Part shown: piece by piece, positions 1 to 10,420 of the stretch
How positions within the stretch are numbered: the first letter of the stretch is position 1
Layout: the number at the start of each line of letters is the position of its first letter
Assembly (NCBI GenBank): GCA_021234155.1
Contig: JAJEKV010000085.1
Location: 2,118,896-2,182,895 of the forward strand
Length of the DNA stretch: 64,000 nucleotides
Direction of reading: 5' to 3'
DNA from: Isoetes taiwanensis
Taxonomy: Eukaryota > Streptophyta > Lycopodiopsida > Isoetales > Isoetaceae
The notes under the pieces: generated by a model
Databases searched by the model: none
What the model was told of the DNA's origin: nothing
The model's input: the letters and a program-made list of their open reading frames with translations, nothing else
Position numbers and translations under genes: made by a program

Positions 1-640
1 GGATCGCACTCGGAGATCTCCCCGTCCATCAATCACTTCGGCGTAGCGGGATGCTCAACCTTGCTTCTAGGGATGGCGTGCTTACGAGCAACGCACTATC
101 CATAAAATAAGCGTTTGCACCACAATCAAGTTAAGCCCAACACTTGCAATTCTCCAACTTGATTTCAATGATGTAGGGATGAAGAATGCCTTTGTCGACC
201 TTATCCGATGGAATAAACATGTCGTGAAATGTGGAAGGAGTCCGAGAAAAGGTGGCCACCGACGAGAGACTCCTACTACTCGAACCGCCCCCGAAGTTTT
301 CGACCGATTTAGGCACTTCACGGGGGCATCCACGAGTGATATGGCCAAGCTCCTCCACAAAGAGAGGCAAAGATTAGCCTCTCTCCGACGCCGCTTTTGC
401 GAGATAAGGGTCCTCGAATCGCCCAATCAATCTGCATAGGCTCAGGTCTCTAGATCTGCTAGATTCTACGATGAGGCGGGGAAGGCGAGCTATAGACGCT
501 TGTGTAATTGGAAAGGCCCCTCGTCGCCTCTCTTGCCTACGCTCAACAAAATTATCACATCGAACTGCAAATCTGATGGCTTCTTCCAAACTCGGGGATC
601 CTCCATAGACAACAACATATCTTTGACATCCTTCAGAACC
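1..640 (-). pseudogene. E2 retroelement: 3' half of gag and start of protease
   Basis: This is the continuation of the Ty3-type gag that breaks off at 12859; element E1 sits between the two halves. Reading leftwards from 640, frames encode a gag C-terminus with the pieces EEAIRFAVRCDNFVERRQER (589-530), then a stretch with GHITRGCP (about 330) that looks like the second half of a CCHC zinc knuckle, then a DCGA-type aspartic protease start (LDCGANAYFMDS, about 130-85). At least three frame changes are needed, so it is either decayed or contains consensus indels. The rest of pol lies left of the window. The family assignment is inferred from motif order; the join to the right-hand half is supported by the matching gag position. 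Confidence 0.65.
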
Positions 641-3074
641 TGTTAGCCTAAAACCTGGAATTTTAGCCTAACCTCAAAGGAAGTACAAAGAAAACTGGTC
701 AGGACCTCCAGATCACTTAGGGTGATCAATCCTCAATCATATAAGCAAAAGAACTCAATTTGAAATGCTAGATTTTTCCAAATCACTACAATCCCTGAAG
801 CAGAAAAGACTGTCAGAGCCAAAATCAATCCAGCAATCACACTTTAAAGATTTTTGAGTTTTGGATTTTTGGTATGGTTCACAAACAAGCAGAGGAAGCT
901 ACTGGTGAAAGTCTGTCTTGATTTGGATAAAGGAAGACCAAGAAAATCAATGTCAAAGCTCAGTCAAAAAGTGGTCAATGCCAAAACAGAGAACCAAAAT
1001 TTGCAGATGGAGTTTGGTGACGAATTTTGAGTTGGGATTTGTGCAGACAGCTTCAAAATGAACCCTAGATCACGTGCATAAGGTTTAATTGATAAGCAAA
1101 CACTATGATTTTTTCTGAGATAGACCACAGACTCAATTTCTGTCACAGTCTGTAACAGTTATGGAAAAGCTACTTTTCCTTTGTCTTTTTTGCATATAAA
1201 CACTACTCAAGTCTATTTAAGGATGAGAAATGACTATTAAATTTGGTTTCATCTTGAAATATCTGATTTCTATTGGTTTTGACAGGCAGTAATAGATTTG
1301 TAATATGAGAAAATGCTAACACTATTTTTCCAAAAGAGAGAATATGCATTATAACCAGAGATATCACAGGAGTTCTGAAGTCTCAGCAAATAATTCCCAA
1401 AATAATGCCTGAGAATAAATCTCAAGGCACTTGTGAGCTTCTAAAAATCCAGAAATCATCAAAAGAAGAAAATAAGAAGATAATTTGAGTTGTAATAGAA
1501 GTTTTGATGTCGGGTCAGTCACAACACAGTCGGTCTTCAAACACAATGCAGTTAATCTTCAATCTCGAGCAGAATTAGCTGAATTTGGAGTAGAACAGAT
1601 CATGAAAATATCAAGAATATAGAATGCGCCCAGATCACAGAGGTATATCTCCGAGGGGGGTCATTAAATGATCTGCATTCTTGGATTAAAAACTGTCCTT
1701 CCCAAAAACCAGCTCGGTTGAGTGATTTCCGGCCAAATTTGAGCAAGTTTCTATAGATCAAGTGCCACAGAGAGTTCCAGGGGTTTCGGAAAAGGTCTAG
1801 GAGGATGAATCGGGAGCAAAAGGGCGGGATTCAATCAGATTTGGGCACCAATCAGCCAGATTTAGCAGGTTCCAGAAGTTTAGGGTTTTTGCAAGGCTCG
1901 ATATATCCCACAGGCCTAAATAGTTCTGGAAGATAAGGATATAAATTGAAAAGTCCGAGTCAGCTTATTGAATTTGCGTGCCACGCAGAAGGGTTGTGCC
2001 AGCTCGTGTTCTGGAGGCCCTGCCCTGCTGCCACGTGGACCAATGGGGGGGGCTGAGGTGGAATTTAGTGATAGGGTAGATATAGGCTAGAATAGGTTTT
2101 TATTTTTTATTTTCTCTGGCACGCATCCCAAGAAATAAATTTTGAGAGGCTTCCCAAGGTCTTTTTTTGATTTTTAAAAAACCAATTTAGCTCATTTTGG
2201 TCAAGCTTCAAATCTGGAGGGTTTCCAGGTCAAACTGAAATACTCGAAATTTTGGCCCTTTTGACCTTGGTCAATGGATTTTCAAACTTGGAAATGGTGG
2301 AAAAAAAACATAAAACAAATGGAAAAATGGTGGAAAAAGCTATGGTGGGATTTAGAAGGATGAGATGATGGTAAAAATCAAACTCCATTGCTCTTGAGGT
2401 TTTTTATGATCTTTTGAGAGCAATTTACAAGTGATGGTGAGGCCAATAAAAATATAGGTAGTGAAGTAATGGAAGAGGGTATGAAAAGGTGGAAGTGAGG
2501 TATGGAAAGGTGGAATAGATGAAGGATGGAAACCCCTGTAGCACATGATCTTATCTCAAAAGCTCAAATCATACCTTATGATGAACATAGTTTTGCTCAA
2601 GGCCTAAGGGTCTTCCAATCTTCTAAAAAAAATCTTCCAAACTTCAAGGCCAATATAAGAGCAAATATCAATTCCCAAGTGACCATCTTCATAAGTGTGA
2701 CTCCTAAACCATTGGTGCAACTCAATTAAGCTCCATATAAATGAATTTGAGCAAAATGCTTTGTAGCTCCTTGTATAACTTGCTATATCCTTTGCCTGGT
2801 CTTCAAGAAATAAAAATGTAACTTAGAAAAACTTCCTCAAAGGAAAGAATTAGGCTATATAAGCAAGATCCCCAGGGTCTTCCAATCTTGGACAAATTTC
2901 TTCCAAACTCTAGCAGGATCAAAATAGCACTAACTCTTACCCCATGAGTGATAGGAAATAACTTAAGATGAAACCTCAAAAGCTAACCACATGTCTTCCA
3001 AACTTCAACAAATATCTTCCAATCTTGAAACTCTAAGTATCATGTTGGTCCATGTTGCCCAAAAAGGGGCAACA
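641..3074 (-). repeat. E1 3' LTR (left copy)
   Basis: 2434-bp LTR with TGTTA...TAACA-type ends. It is nearly identical to 10421-12858 over long stretches but differs in discrete scrambled patches (795-816, 1139-1161, 1512-1530, 2001-2030). The terminal GTTGCCC/GGGCAAC forms a 7-bp hairpin with a 6-nt loop at 3054-3073. On the minus strand it is preceded by a short purine run (GAGGAGA, 3075-3081), the probable polypurine tract. Confidence 0.93.
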
Positions 3075-3242
3075 TCTCCTCAAAGGAAAGAATGAGGCTG
3101 GTCCCCTCAGCCTCAAAGGAAAAATGCTAACTGAAGGGTCTTCAAATATCATCAAGTGGTGAGAGGGGTAGATTTACTCTGCAGTGATGGAAAATATGGG
3201 GCAGAGCATAGGGTGATGAAGTGAATGATAGGAGAAGAAGAT

Positions 3243-3615
3243 CAAATGGAGGGTAGGTCAACTCAAGACAGGTGAAGATGGAGAAAAAGTGGATGAACCT
3301 ACATATGACAATAATAACCAAGTTAGCATGAGTGCTAATTAGAGGATGAATAACAATATAGGATTAGCACTCTTGAGAGTTCATTAGGGAGCAAAGGCTA
3401 AATGGAAGGCAAGTCAACTTAAGACAAGTGAGAATTTAGAACAAGTGAACCTGCATATGACAATGAGAAGCAAATTAGCCTGAGTGCTAAATAAAAGGTG
3501 AATAGCAATATAGGATTAGCACTCTTGGGATTGCACAAGGAAACAAGGCTAGATGGAAAGAGGCCAACTCAAGACAAATGAAAGTGGTAGGCAGATGGAC
3601 CTGAAATGACAACAC
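3243..3615. repeat. Tandem repeat, about 2.4 copies of a 152-156 bp unit
   Basis: Units start near 3243, 3399 and 3551 with the shared phrase AATGGA(G/A)GG then CAACT(C/T)AAGACA, and share AATATAGGATTAGCACTCTT in the first two. Imperfect copies inside the E1 3' non-coding region. Confidence 0.8.
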
Positions 3616-3669
3616 TCAACTTGTTAAAGCATAGCAAATCTCTACCATATTTAACTAGACCTCAACTAT

Positions 3670-3697
3670 TCAAAAATCTTACTCATAGAACCATTGG

Positions 3698-3730
<33 letters not shown>

Positions 3731-3759
3731 CAAAATCTTACTCATACAACCATTTGAAC
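3670..3759 (-). repeat. 31-bp poly-T tract flanked by a direct repeat
   Basis: T31 at 3700-3730 lies between two near-identical segments of about 29 bp (3670-3699 and 3731-3759; both contain ATCTTACTCATA and AACCATT). It may be all that is left of a poly-A-tailed insertion on the minus strand with its target duplication, or a slippage product. Confidence 0.5.
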
Positions 3760-4930
3760 TTTTCAAAAATTCATACCATCGAGAATCGAAAACCTAATCT
3801 GCTTCTTCTCTGTTCGAGCTCAAGAATCTCGAGCTCCTTTCCCCGATCATGGCTCCTTTTTCCTACCACACACCCATCCGGGACAATGTAACAATTTGAA
3901 CCAAACAATTTAGGAGTGTTCCCGAGATTGATCCAGCCCACGGTATTCCCATTCCTTATGGAGTGATCAGACTGTGCAAGAAGTAAAATACTGATGCGTA
4001 ATGGGACAATGTCTTAATTAATGAAGAACCTCTTCCACGCTCAAATTTACTCAGTGCACATGCATATCTGAGACAGTGCATAATAGAGGGTAAGAATTTT
4101 GACACAAGCTTCCCTGATTCCGAAAAAGAACTCTTCAAAGAAGACATGAACCATGAGCACCATGCAATGTGCTGCTTTCTTGGACAAAAAACTTATCAGG
4201 AAAAACTAACAGACTCAAGCAGGATATCGGGACACAAAGGCTCTTTGGGCGAGAATTTTTCAAGGGAATGCATACAGATGCTACATATACACTACTTCTT
4301 ATGTAAGCACCACCATGAGTGACAGATGCTCGGTTGGATGAGGATATAGGCAATTATTTTACTCTCACAGGATGCTAGCAGATAACTATGGCTCTCTGAT
4401 GCTTCTTATGATAAAAGAAATGCATTTTAAACTTCTCAAAGAGAACCTTTGGGATGAAGAACACTATGTATTTGGCACCATGAAAAGCTTTTTTACCAGG
4501 TTCAATAGTCTTTTGGATGCTACAGATGCTGATCCTTCAAACAGGATACCTACCATTCATTCAAAGCCAAACGATAGCATTGGGGCTTGATGAAAAGATC
4601 TAGCCTTTTTAAAGACTCATCTGAAATGTAACATGTGTAATGTTTTTATTTTTGATCAATGAAAAATCTCTGGTCTTCTTTTTTGAAACTTGTCTAATCT
4701 GTGAGCATGGCTTTACTTCAAAAGAATACACATTAGTCAACCTCAAAGAAAAATTATCTTGATGGCACAGTTATAAGAGATTTCAATACAACCACACTAG
4801 CAAACTCCTAAGTAAGAATTACAACTAGAAACCAATTCAAATCCAAAGAAAATAATCACAAATATGCAAATCTATTCAAAAGAAATTTAAAGTTTCAACT
4901 AATTAGCCTAATTTAAGCCAAAATAGATAA

Positions 4931-6439
4931 TTATGTGGAAGCAAATAGGCTCAAGCATGCATGCTGAGGCCAATATCTCTTAAGATGCTGAATGTTAATA
5001 GGATTTGGCAGCTCTAAACCTGTATTAAGATCAATCAGCCTATAAGATGAGCAAACCAAATTTCTCCTAGAATCGATAAGGACCTTCCCAAGGATTTTCA
5101 AATTTAGATAGCTTACCTTCATTCTGCAAAGATTCCATTTGAGCACCAGCTCTAATGGAGAAAATTTATCTTGGAGCTTGTGAGCTGCCTTAAAAGCTGC
5201 TGCACTCCTAGCTTTCTTAAGTAGATTGAGATTTTCTGCATCAAATCTATCCTCATCCAATTTTAGCAAAACTTCATACCTGTGTTTTAATGCTTCAGTA
5301 AACTCCAGGTCCAATTTGAGTGCCATCCTCAATGAGGGAATTTCCAACTCAACAGGAATAACTGCTTCAACTCCATAAACCAAACTGAAAGGAGAAGCAT
5401 TAGTAGCAGCTTTAGCAGTGATTCTATGAGCCCAAAGGGCATCATATAATTTCAAATGCCAATCTTTTTGGTTTTGGCAAACTGTCTTCTGCAAAATACC
5501 CTTAAGCACTTTGTTAGTAGACTCAGCTTGGCCATTTCCTTGAGGATAATAGGCTGAGCTTTTCACATGCCTGATTTTGAGACTTGAGACGAGAAAATTA
5601 ATAACCTCATTAATAAAAGTAGAGCCTCTATCAGTCAAAATTTTAAAAGGGATGCCAAACCTAGAGCAAATGTTTTCATGTAAAAATCTGGCAGTGGTAT
5701 ATGCATTTGCTTTTCTCAAAGGTGCTGCTTCTGACCATTTGGTAAATAGATCTGTGGCTACAACAATGTATTCATGCTGGGCTGAAGATGGGGGATTTAT
5801 AGGGCCAACATAATCTAGTCCCCAAACTTGAAATGGACCTGGGGACACAATTCCAGTAAGAGGGGCAGGATGCAAAATTTTCTTACCAAATATTTGGCAT
5901 TGGTGACAAGTTTTTATGACATGATAACAATCTCTAAATAGATGAGGCCAGAAATATCCAGACCTTAATATCTTCTTGGCAGTTGTGTCTGCTGCAAAAT
6001 GACCACCACAAACACCTTTATGATTCTCAGCAAGTACCAGGGCAGCCTCATCTTCATCAACACACCTTAGAAGAACACCATCCCTGTTTACCTTGCACAA
6101 AATGTCACCAACCAATGAGTAAGTCAAACATTTTAACTTAAACTTGTAAGCTTGGCTTTTTGAAAATTCAGAAGGTATCTCTTGATACTGAAGGAATCTC
6201 CTGATAGGTTGTTGCCAACCTTGAGCTGGCATAATTGACACGTCCTGCTCATTTACAACAAGGTTAGTCATTTCTTCTTCTTGTACCACCTCCTCATGTT
6301 CAAAGTAGGCAGCAGGCAGGTATAAACTCGGGTTGTTCAATACATGAATAACCTTTACCTTTAAATCATAAGATTGAAGCCTACAAGCCCACCTATGAAG
6401 CTTAGGTTTTTCTAATTTCTTACCATACAAAAAGGGCAT
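4931..6439 (-). CDS. E1 integrase, with end of the second RNase H
   Basis: 502-codon open frame. The first ~70 residues end the Ty3-type RNase H/connection (HRWACRLQSYDLKVKV). Then comes an HHCC zinc finger (H...H then KTCHQCQIF) and the catalytic core with D in VWGLDYVGP, D in ILTDRGSTF and E in QGNGQAESTNK, in the D,D-35-E arrangement. The C-terminus ends near LPNPINIQHLKRYWPQ with no chromodomain. It inserts element cDNA into the genome. The frame is intact over the core. RT and the start of this RNase H lie upstream in other frames (6440-7157). Confidence 0.92.
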   Translation of the reverse strand: MPFLYGKKLEKPKLHRWACRLQSYDLKVKVIHVLNNPSLYLPAAYFEHEEVVQEEEMTNLVVNEQDVSIMPAQGWQQPIRRFLQYQEIPSEFSKSQAYKFKLKCLTYSLVGDILCKVNRDGVLLRCVDEDEAALVLAENHKGVCGGHFAADTTAKKILRSGYFWPHLFRDCYHVIKTCHQCQIFGKKILHPAPLTGIVSPGPFQVWGLDYVGPINPPSSAQHEYIVVATDLFTKWSEAAPLRKANAYTTARFLHENICSRFGIPFKILTDRGSTFINEVINFLVSSLKIRHVKSSAYYPQGNGQAESTNKVLKGILQKTVCQNQKDWHLKLYDALWAHRITAKAATNASPFSLVYGVEAVIPVELEIPSLRMALKLDLEFTEALKHRYEVLLKLDEDRFDAENLNLLKKARSAAAFKAAHKLQDKFSPLELVLKWNLCRMKVSYLNLKILGKVLIDSRRNLVCSSYRLIDLNTGLELPNPINIQHLKRYWPQHACLSLFAST

Positions 6440-7157
6440 GGGGTTCTCACATGTAGATAGTGGCTTGGGATTTTTTGTAAAAGATGACCCCTGTCTCGAT
6501 CAAAAAGATGAGGGCAGCAGCACTCCTTTCTATCTTAGCATACTTCTCTTCAGTTTGAGACCATTGTTTGCTTGCAAAAGCAATAGGGTGTCTATCCTGC
6601 AAAATGGCAACTCCAAAGACCTTTTTTAGTGATAGTTATGTAAACTTTAAATGGTAATGAAAGGTCTGGAGTTTTTAAAAGTGTAGAATGGCAAATAGCC
6701 TCTATGATCTGCAAAAAAGCTTTTTCACACTCATCAGTCCAAACAACAGGCCTATATTTACTTTCTCTTTTACTAACTTGGCCTACTCTAGTCAACTTAG
6801 AGATAGGACTAATAAGGTGAGAGAAATTAGGCACATACACTCTTAAGAAAGAGGTCATTCCCATAAATCCCTTGACTTCTTTAATTGTCCTGGGTGTTTG
6901 AAGCTTTTTTAAAGCTATGATCTTCTCTTCAGCTACTTGAAGGCCTTTAGCAGAAACCTCGTGGCCTAAGAGCTGGCCTTTTGATGCCAAAAAGATGCAC
7001 TTCTTTGGGTTTAGATTAACTCCAGTTTGTCTGCACAATGTAAATATTCTTGTTAGCTCTGAAATATGATCACTTGTATCGATTACCTAAGCATAAATCA
7101 TCCGATAAACTCAAATTGCTCAGAGTCATGTTTGCAAAGACAAGATCCATGGCTCTC
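6440..7157 (-). pseudogene. E1 RT thumb/connection and Ty3-type RNase H (frame-broken)
   Basis: Frame 7038-6592 encodes the RT C-terminal part (NLNPKKCIFLASKGQLLGHE, then EVKGFMGMTSFLRVYVPNFS) and the start of an RNase H (PFKVYITITKKG). The following frame gives PIAFASKQWSQTE and the RNase H remainder. Around 7080-7115 the catalytic Y/F-x-D-D box is disrupted: the codons for two Asp are visible (GATGAT) but an extra base shifts the frame, and a garbled stretch precedes DTSDHISEL. This may be genuine decay or a local consensus error. Confidence 0.75.
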
Positions 7158-8245
7158 TCAAAATGTGGCGAGGGCATTCATTAAGCCAAAAGGCATCCTT
7201 TTCATTGCATAAGTTCCCCATGGAGTAATGAAGGATGTCTTTGACTGATCTTCCTTTTTGATGCTAATCTGATTAAAACCAGAGAAACCATCCAAAAATG
7301 AGTACATAGACTTGCCAGCCACTGCATAAAGTATTTCTTCTAAAAAAGGCAAGGGATAACAATCTTTAATAGTAGCCTTATTAAGATCTCTATAATCTAC
7401 ACAAATTCTCAAAGAACCATTTTTTTTTAATACTGGAACAATGCATGAAACCCAGGAAGGATTCACAATAGGCACTACCAAACCTGATTCCTGCATTTTA
7501 AACAGCTCTTGTTTGATAAGATCCAAAAGTGAAGAATTAATTCTTCTCAACTTCTGCATAACAGGTTTGGCATCTTCTCGAACCTTAATTTCAAACTCAC
7601 AAATTTTTTTATCAACCCCTTTCAGTTCTGAATACTCCCAAGCAAAAACATCCACCCAATCCTCAAATAACTCAACCATTTTACCTTGATCACCTTCATT
7701 ATATAAGTCTCCCATTTGCAGGGTCCTAGATATACCTCCTTTATGCACTTCAAGCTCTTTAAGTGATTCCTCTTGTGCTAGGTTGATAGTTAAGATGGGA
7801 TGGAATTGGGAAAGCTCCTCTTCATCTAAGACATCCTCTTGAATAGCTCCTTCAGACAAATACTCCATAAGGGTTTTTCTGCACAATGAGTCAGCTTCAA
7901 AATTTTTAGATCTAGGAATATGTAAAATCTCCCAATGATCAAAAAAAGTTAATAATTCTCTGGCTTGAGCACTCAGATCCTCCATGTCTTGATGTTTAGT
8001 TCGATATTCTCCCAAGATTTGTCTACAAACAAGTTGTGAGTCTCCATAAATAACAATATGAGAAATACTCATACACCTTGCTTCTTGTAAACCTGCAATG
8101 AGGGCTTTGTATTCTCACGCATTAGAAGAAATATTAGGGTGAATTCTCCCTATCTTAGTCATCAACTTAAAATCGCATCCTTCAAAATAGCAGCAGAAGA
8201 AGCAATCCCCAGTTTTTTTGACATACCTCCATCAAACCAGAGATA
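7158..8245 (-). CDS. E1 extra RNase H domain followed by reverse transcriptase
   Basis: The RNase H domain starts in one frame (YLWFDGGMSKK, 8245) and continues after an indel and a stop in the frame 8072-7158 with EYKALIAGL, IYGDSQLVCRQILGEY and HIPRSKNFEADSL, which are hallmarks of plant/archaeal-type RNase H. A ~110-residue spacer leads straight into the RT fingers and palm: GLVVPIVNPSWVSCIVPVLK, SLRICVDYRDLNKATI, YSFLDGFSGFNQI, MPFGLMNALATF. RT motifs are complete up to the residues before the catalytic DD, which falls in the broken region downstream. The order protease, RNase H, RT is read directly from the sequence. Confidence 0.85.
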
Positions 8246-8860
8246 GGCTTTTTTTGCCTTCAGATCAGGAGATTCAACATGCACGTAAGCAAAGTTGACA
8301 ACCTCTTCATGTATACTAGCATCCAGGCCTAAATTGTAAACACCCAAATCTTCTTCCTGTAGTATGTCCACATCTATGAACCTAATGTTAGCAGATGGAT
8401 CAGTTTTGTTTGCCGGTTGACGTAAGTTGCTCCATTGGAAATGGTGCAAGTGCCTTCGCACCATACAGTGTCCGCATCCAATCGCTTTCATCCATCTCCT
8501 TCCTAATAATAGATCATAGATATTAGCTTGATTGACATTTTCAAAATCAACAACCACAAATGTGGCCAGCACAATGATTCCCCCTGTATTCACAGATACA
8601 TTTCTTACTATTCCCTTAGGCACAACTTTAGCATTTGAAAAAGATTTTAGAACAATGGAAGTATTATCTTCTACCTTGAGATCCAGTGCCTTCATAACAT
8701 GATAAGGCATAACATTAAGAGAAGAACCTCCATCCAGCAAAACTTTGTCTAGATGGGAAGTTCCTATAGTAGCACTACAAGTAAAAGCACCTGGATCTTC
8801 AGTTTGCTCAGGCAAAGCCACAGAAATATTGTTGCGGGTTTTCAGCAGCAACCTCTTCAA
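8246..8860 (-). CDS. E1 aspartic protease
   Basis: Retropepsin-like domain with the active-site region VLLDGGSSLNVMP (Asp then Gly-Gly instead of the usual D-T/S-G) and the flap/second motif LLLGRRWM. It processes the Gag-Pol polyprotein. The frame opens into the RNase H start at its C-terminal end without a stop. The N-terminal boundary is uncertain because the frame before 8860 is broken. Confidence 0.8.
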
Positions 8861-9040
8861 TATCTGGAGTGCTTTTGATCAACTTTTCCCTGTATGATGG
8901 TGCAATTCTCAGCAGAGTTAATAAATCCACAGTAACCTTAGAATTTTTCATAAGTAATTCAAATTCATCCAACTCAGAATCTTTCTGTTTATACCTTTGA
9001 GCAGGAGGAGGAGCTATATTCTGAGGATCTGATTGAAATG

Positions 9041-10400
9041 TTACCTTATGAGGTGGAATGTAACCTCAGAGATGCATTTGGATGAGCTCGCACGCGTCCG
9101 CACAACCATAACATCTTGCTCTTCCTGTTCTCCTGCACAAGTCTCAATAAAACTTATATTTGACATTTGTTTACCTTTATCTTGTTTTTCAAAATAAGCC
9201 TTAACACTGCAATACTTCTCCTCATGACCTATTTCCTTGCAAAAAGAGCAAACAGGACATTCTCTACCAAAGTGACCTCTTCTATGACACTTAGGACATT
9301 GCCTTGCAAAACACTGCTCAGCTCTATGGTAAGGTTTACCACGGTTTGTGCATTCGAGGTGGGGCATCTTTACCGTTTTTAATTCAAGAAGTTGTTTGGT
9401 AACTTCCAAAAGTGCCTCGAACACTTTATCGATCTCGTGATTTCATCTACGAAACATGAGGATCCAATTCTTCAGCCTTGGACTTCTTCTTCTCTTTTTG
9501 TCTTTGCATAAAACAGGGAGCAAAGCATTAGCAAAATGTAAATCATGTTCGGTTCCATGATGAGGAGGATAAAATGGATCTCCGATCTCTTCATCGGGGA
9601 AGATAGCTTAATAGTTCCGGATCTACCTTTACAAATGTTTTATGGATAGAATCCAACTCACCAAATTTTTTGTAATTTTAATAACTTCCTATAGATCCTA
9701 GGTCTAGACATCAAACCTCTGATAAAGGAAGCAACTAGGTGCAATGTTGGATGAGTAACCTGATTCCTGTTACACACTAGCAAATAAGAATTAAATCTCT
9801 CCACATACTGCTTTACACTCTCACCAGGTCTAATGGAAAATGAGTTGAGTTCAAAGACAAGATCCTGAGGTGAAGTAGCCTTACCAAACCTTGATAGAAA
9901 CTTGTGTTCCAATTCATCCCCTTTGGTACCTATAGACAGCTCAAAATCGAGCCAAGATCTGGCCTCATCACCCTTCATGCATTTGATGAATTACGCAAAC
10001 CCGAACCCTTTCTTTCTCCCATGTTCTTCATAATAGTCTTCAAAGTTTTTAGAAAATGGTTGGCATTCATGGAAGAATCATAGCAAGGGGGGGAAACAGT
10101 ATAGTCAACTCAAAATGATAAGGTGTTGATGGAGGAACAGACCGAAAGGTGTTGATCCGTTCAAAAAGTTTATGAATTTGTGAAGAAGAGGGCACTGAGA
10201 GGAAATATTTGTAATATTTGTAGACCCATAGAGAGGAGCCGGTGGAGGAATAGGCAAGTTGGGAGTATTTGTAGCATTAGTGGTAGATCTGGTAGCCACT
10301 CTCATGCTTACTCCTACCAAATCTGGTTGATTTGTCTCCTCCTGTGGTTCAGCGAGACTCAAAATCTTCCTTGGCCCATTGAGTTCAATTTCCGTAAAAA
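9041..10400 (-). pseudogene. E1 gag with three CCHC-like knuckles (frame-broken)
   Basis: Three open pieces: a low-complexity N-terminus (10362-10105), a capsid-like core (9978-9658; EARSWLDFELS, LSRFGKATSPQDL, VERFNSYLLVC, FIRGL) and a nucleocapsid part (9424-9041) with CPKCHRRGHFGREC and CSFCKEIGHEEKYC, both CX2CX4HX4C, plus a weaker first knuckle. It packages element RNA. It begins about 60 bp after the primer-binding site. Indels separate the pieces. Confidence 0.8.
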
Positions 10401-10417
10401 TCTCGGTGGGACCTCCA
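10401..10417 (-). other. E1 primer-binding site (non-iMet)
   Basis: Three bases inside the 5' LTR end, the minus strand reads TGGAGGTCCCACCGAGA. It begins with TGG as expected for pairing with a tRNA 3' CCA end, but it is not the usual plant iMet complement. The matching tRNA is not identified; the discriminator would be U, which is compatible with a tRNA-Cys-like 3' end (tentative). Confidence 0.55.
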
Positions 10418-10420
10418 AAA

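Larger units (their letters stand above)
3075..4930 (-). other. E1 3' non-coding region
   Basis: About 1.85 kb between the integrase stop and the 3' LTR. I see no conserved protein here. It holds a three-copy tandem repeat, a 31-bp poly-T tract and otherwise AT-rich sequence. Short open frames are probably chance. Confidence 0.6.
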
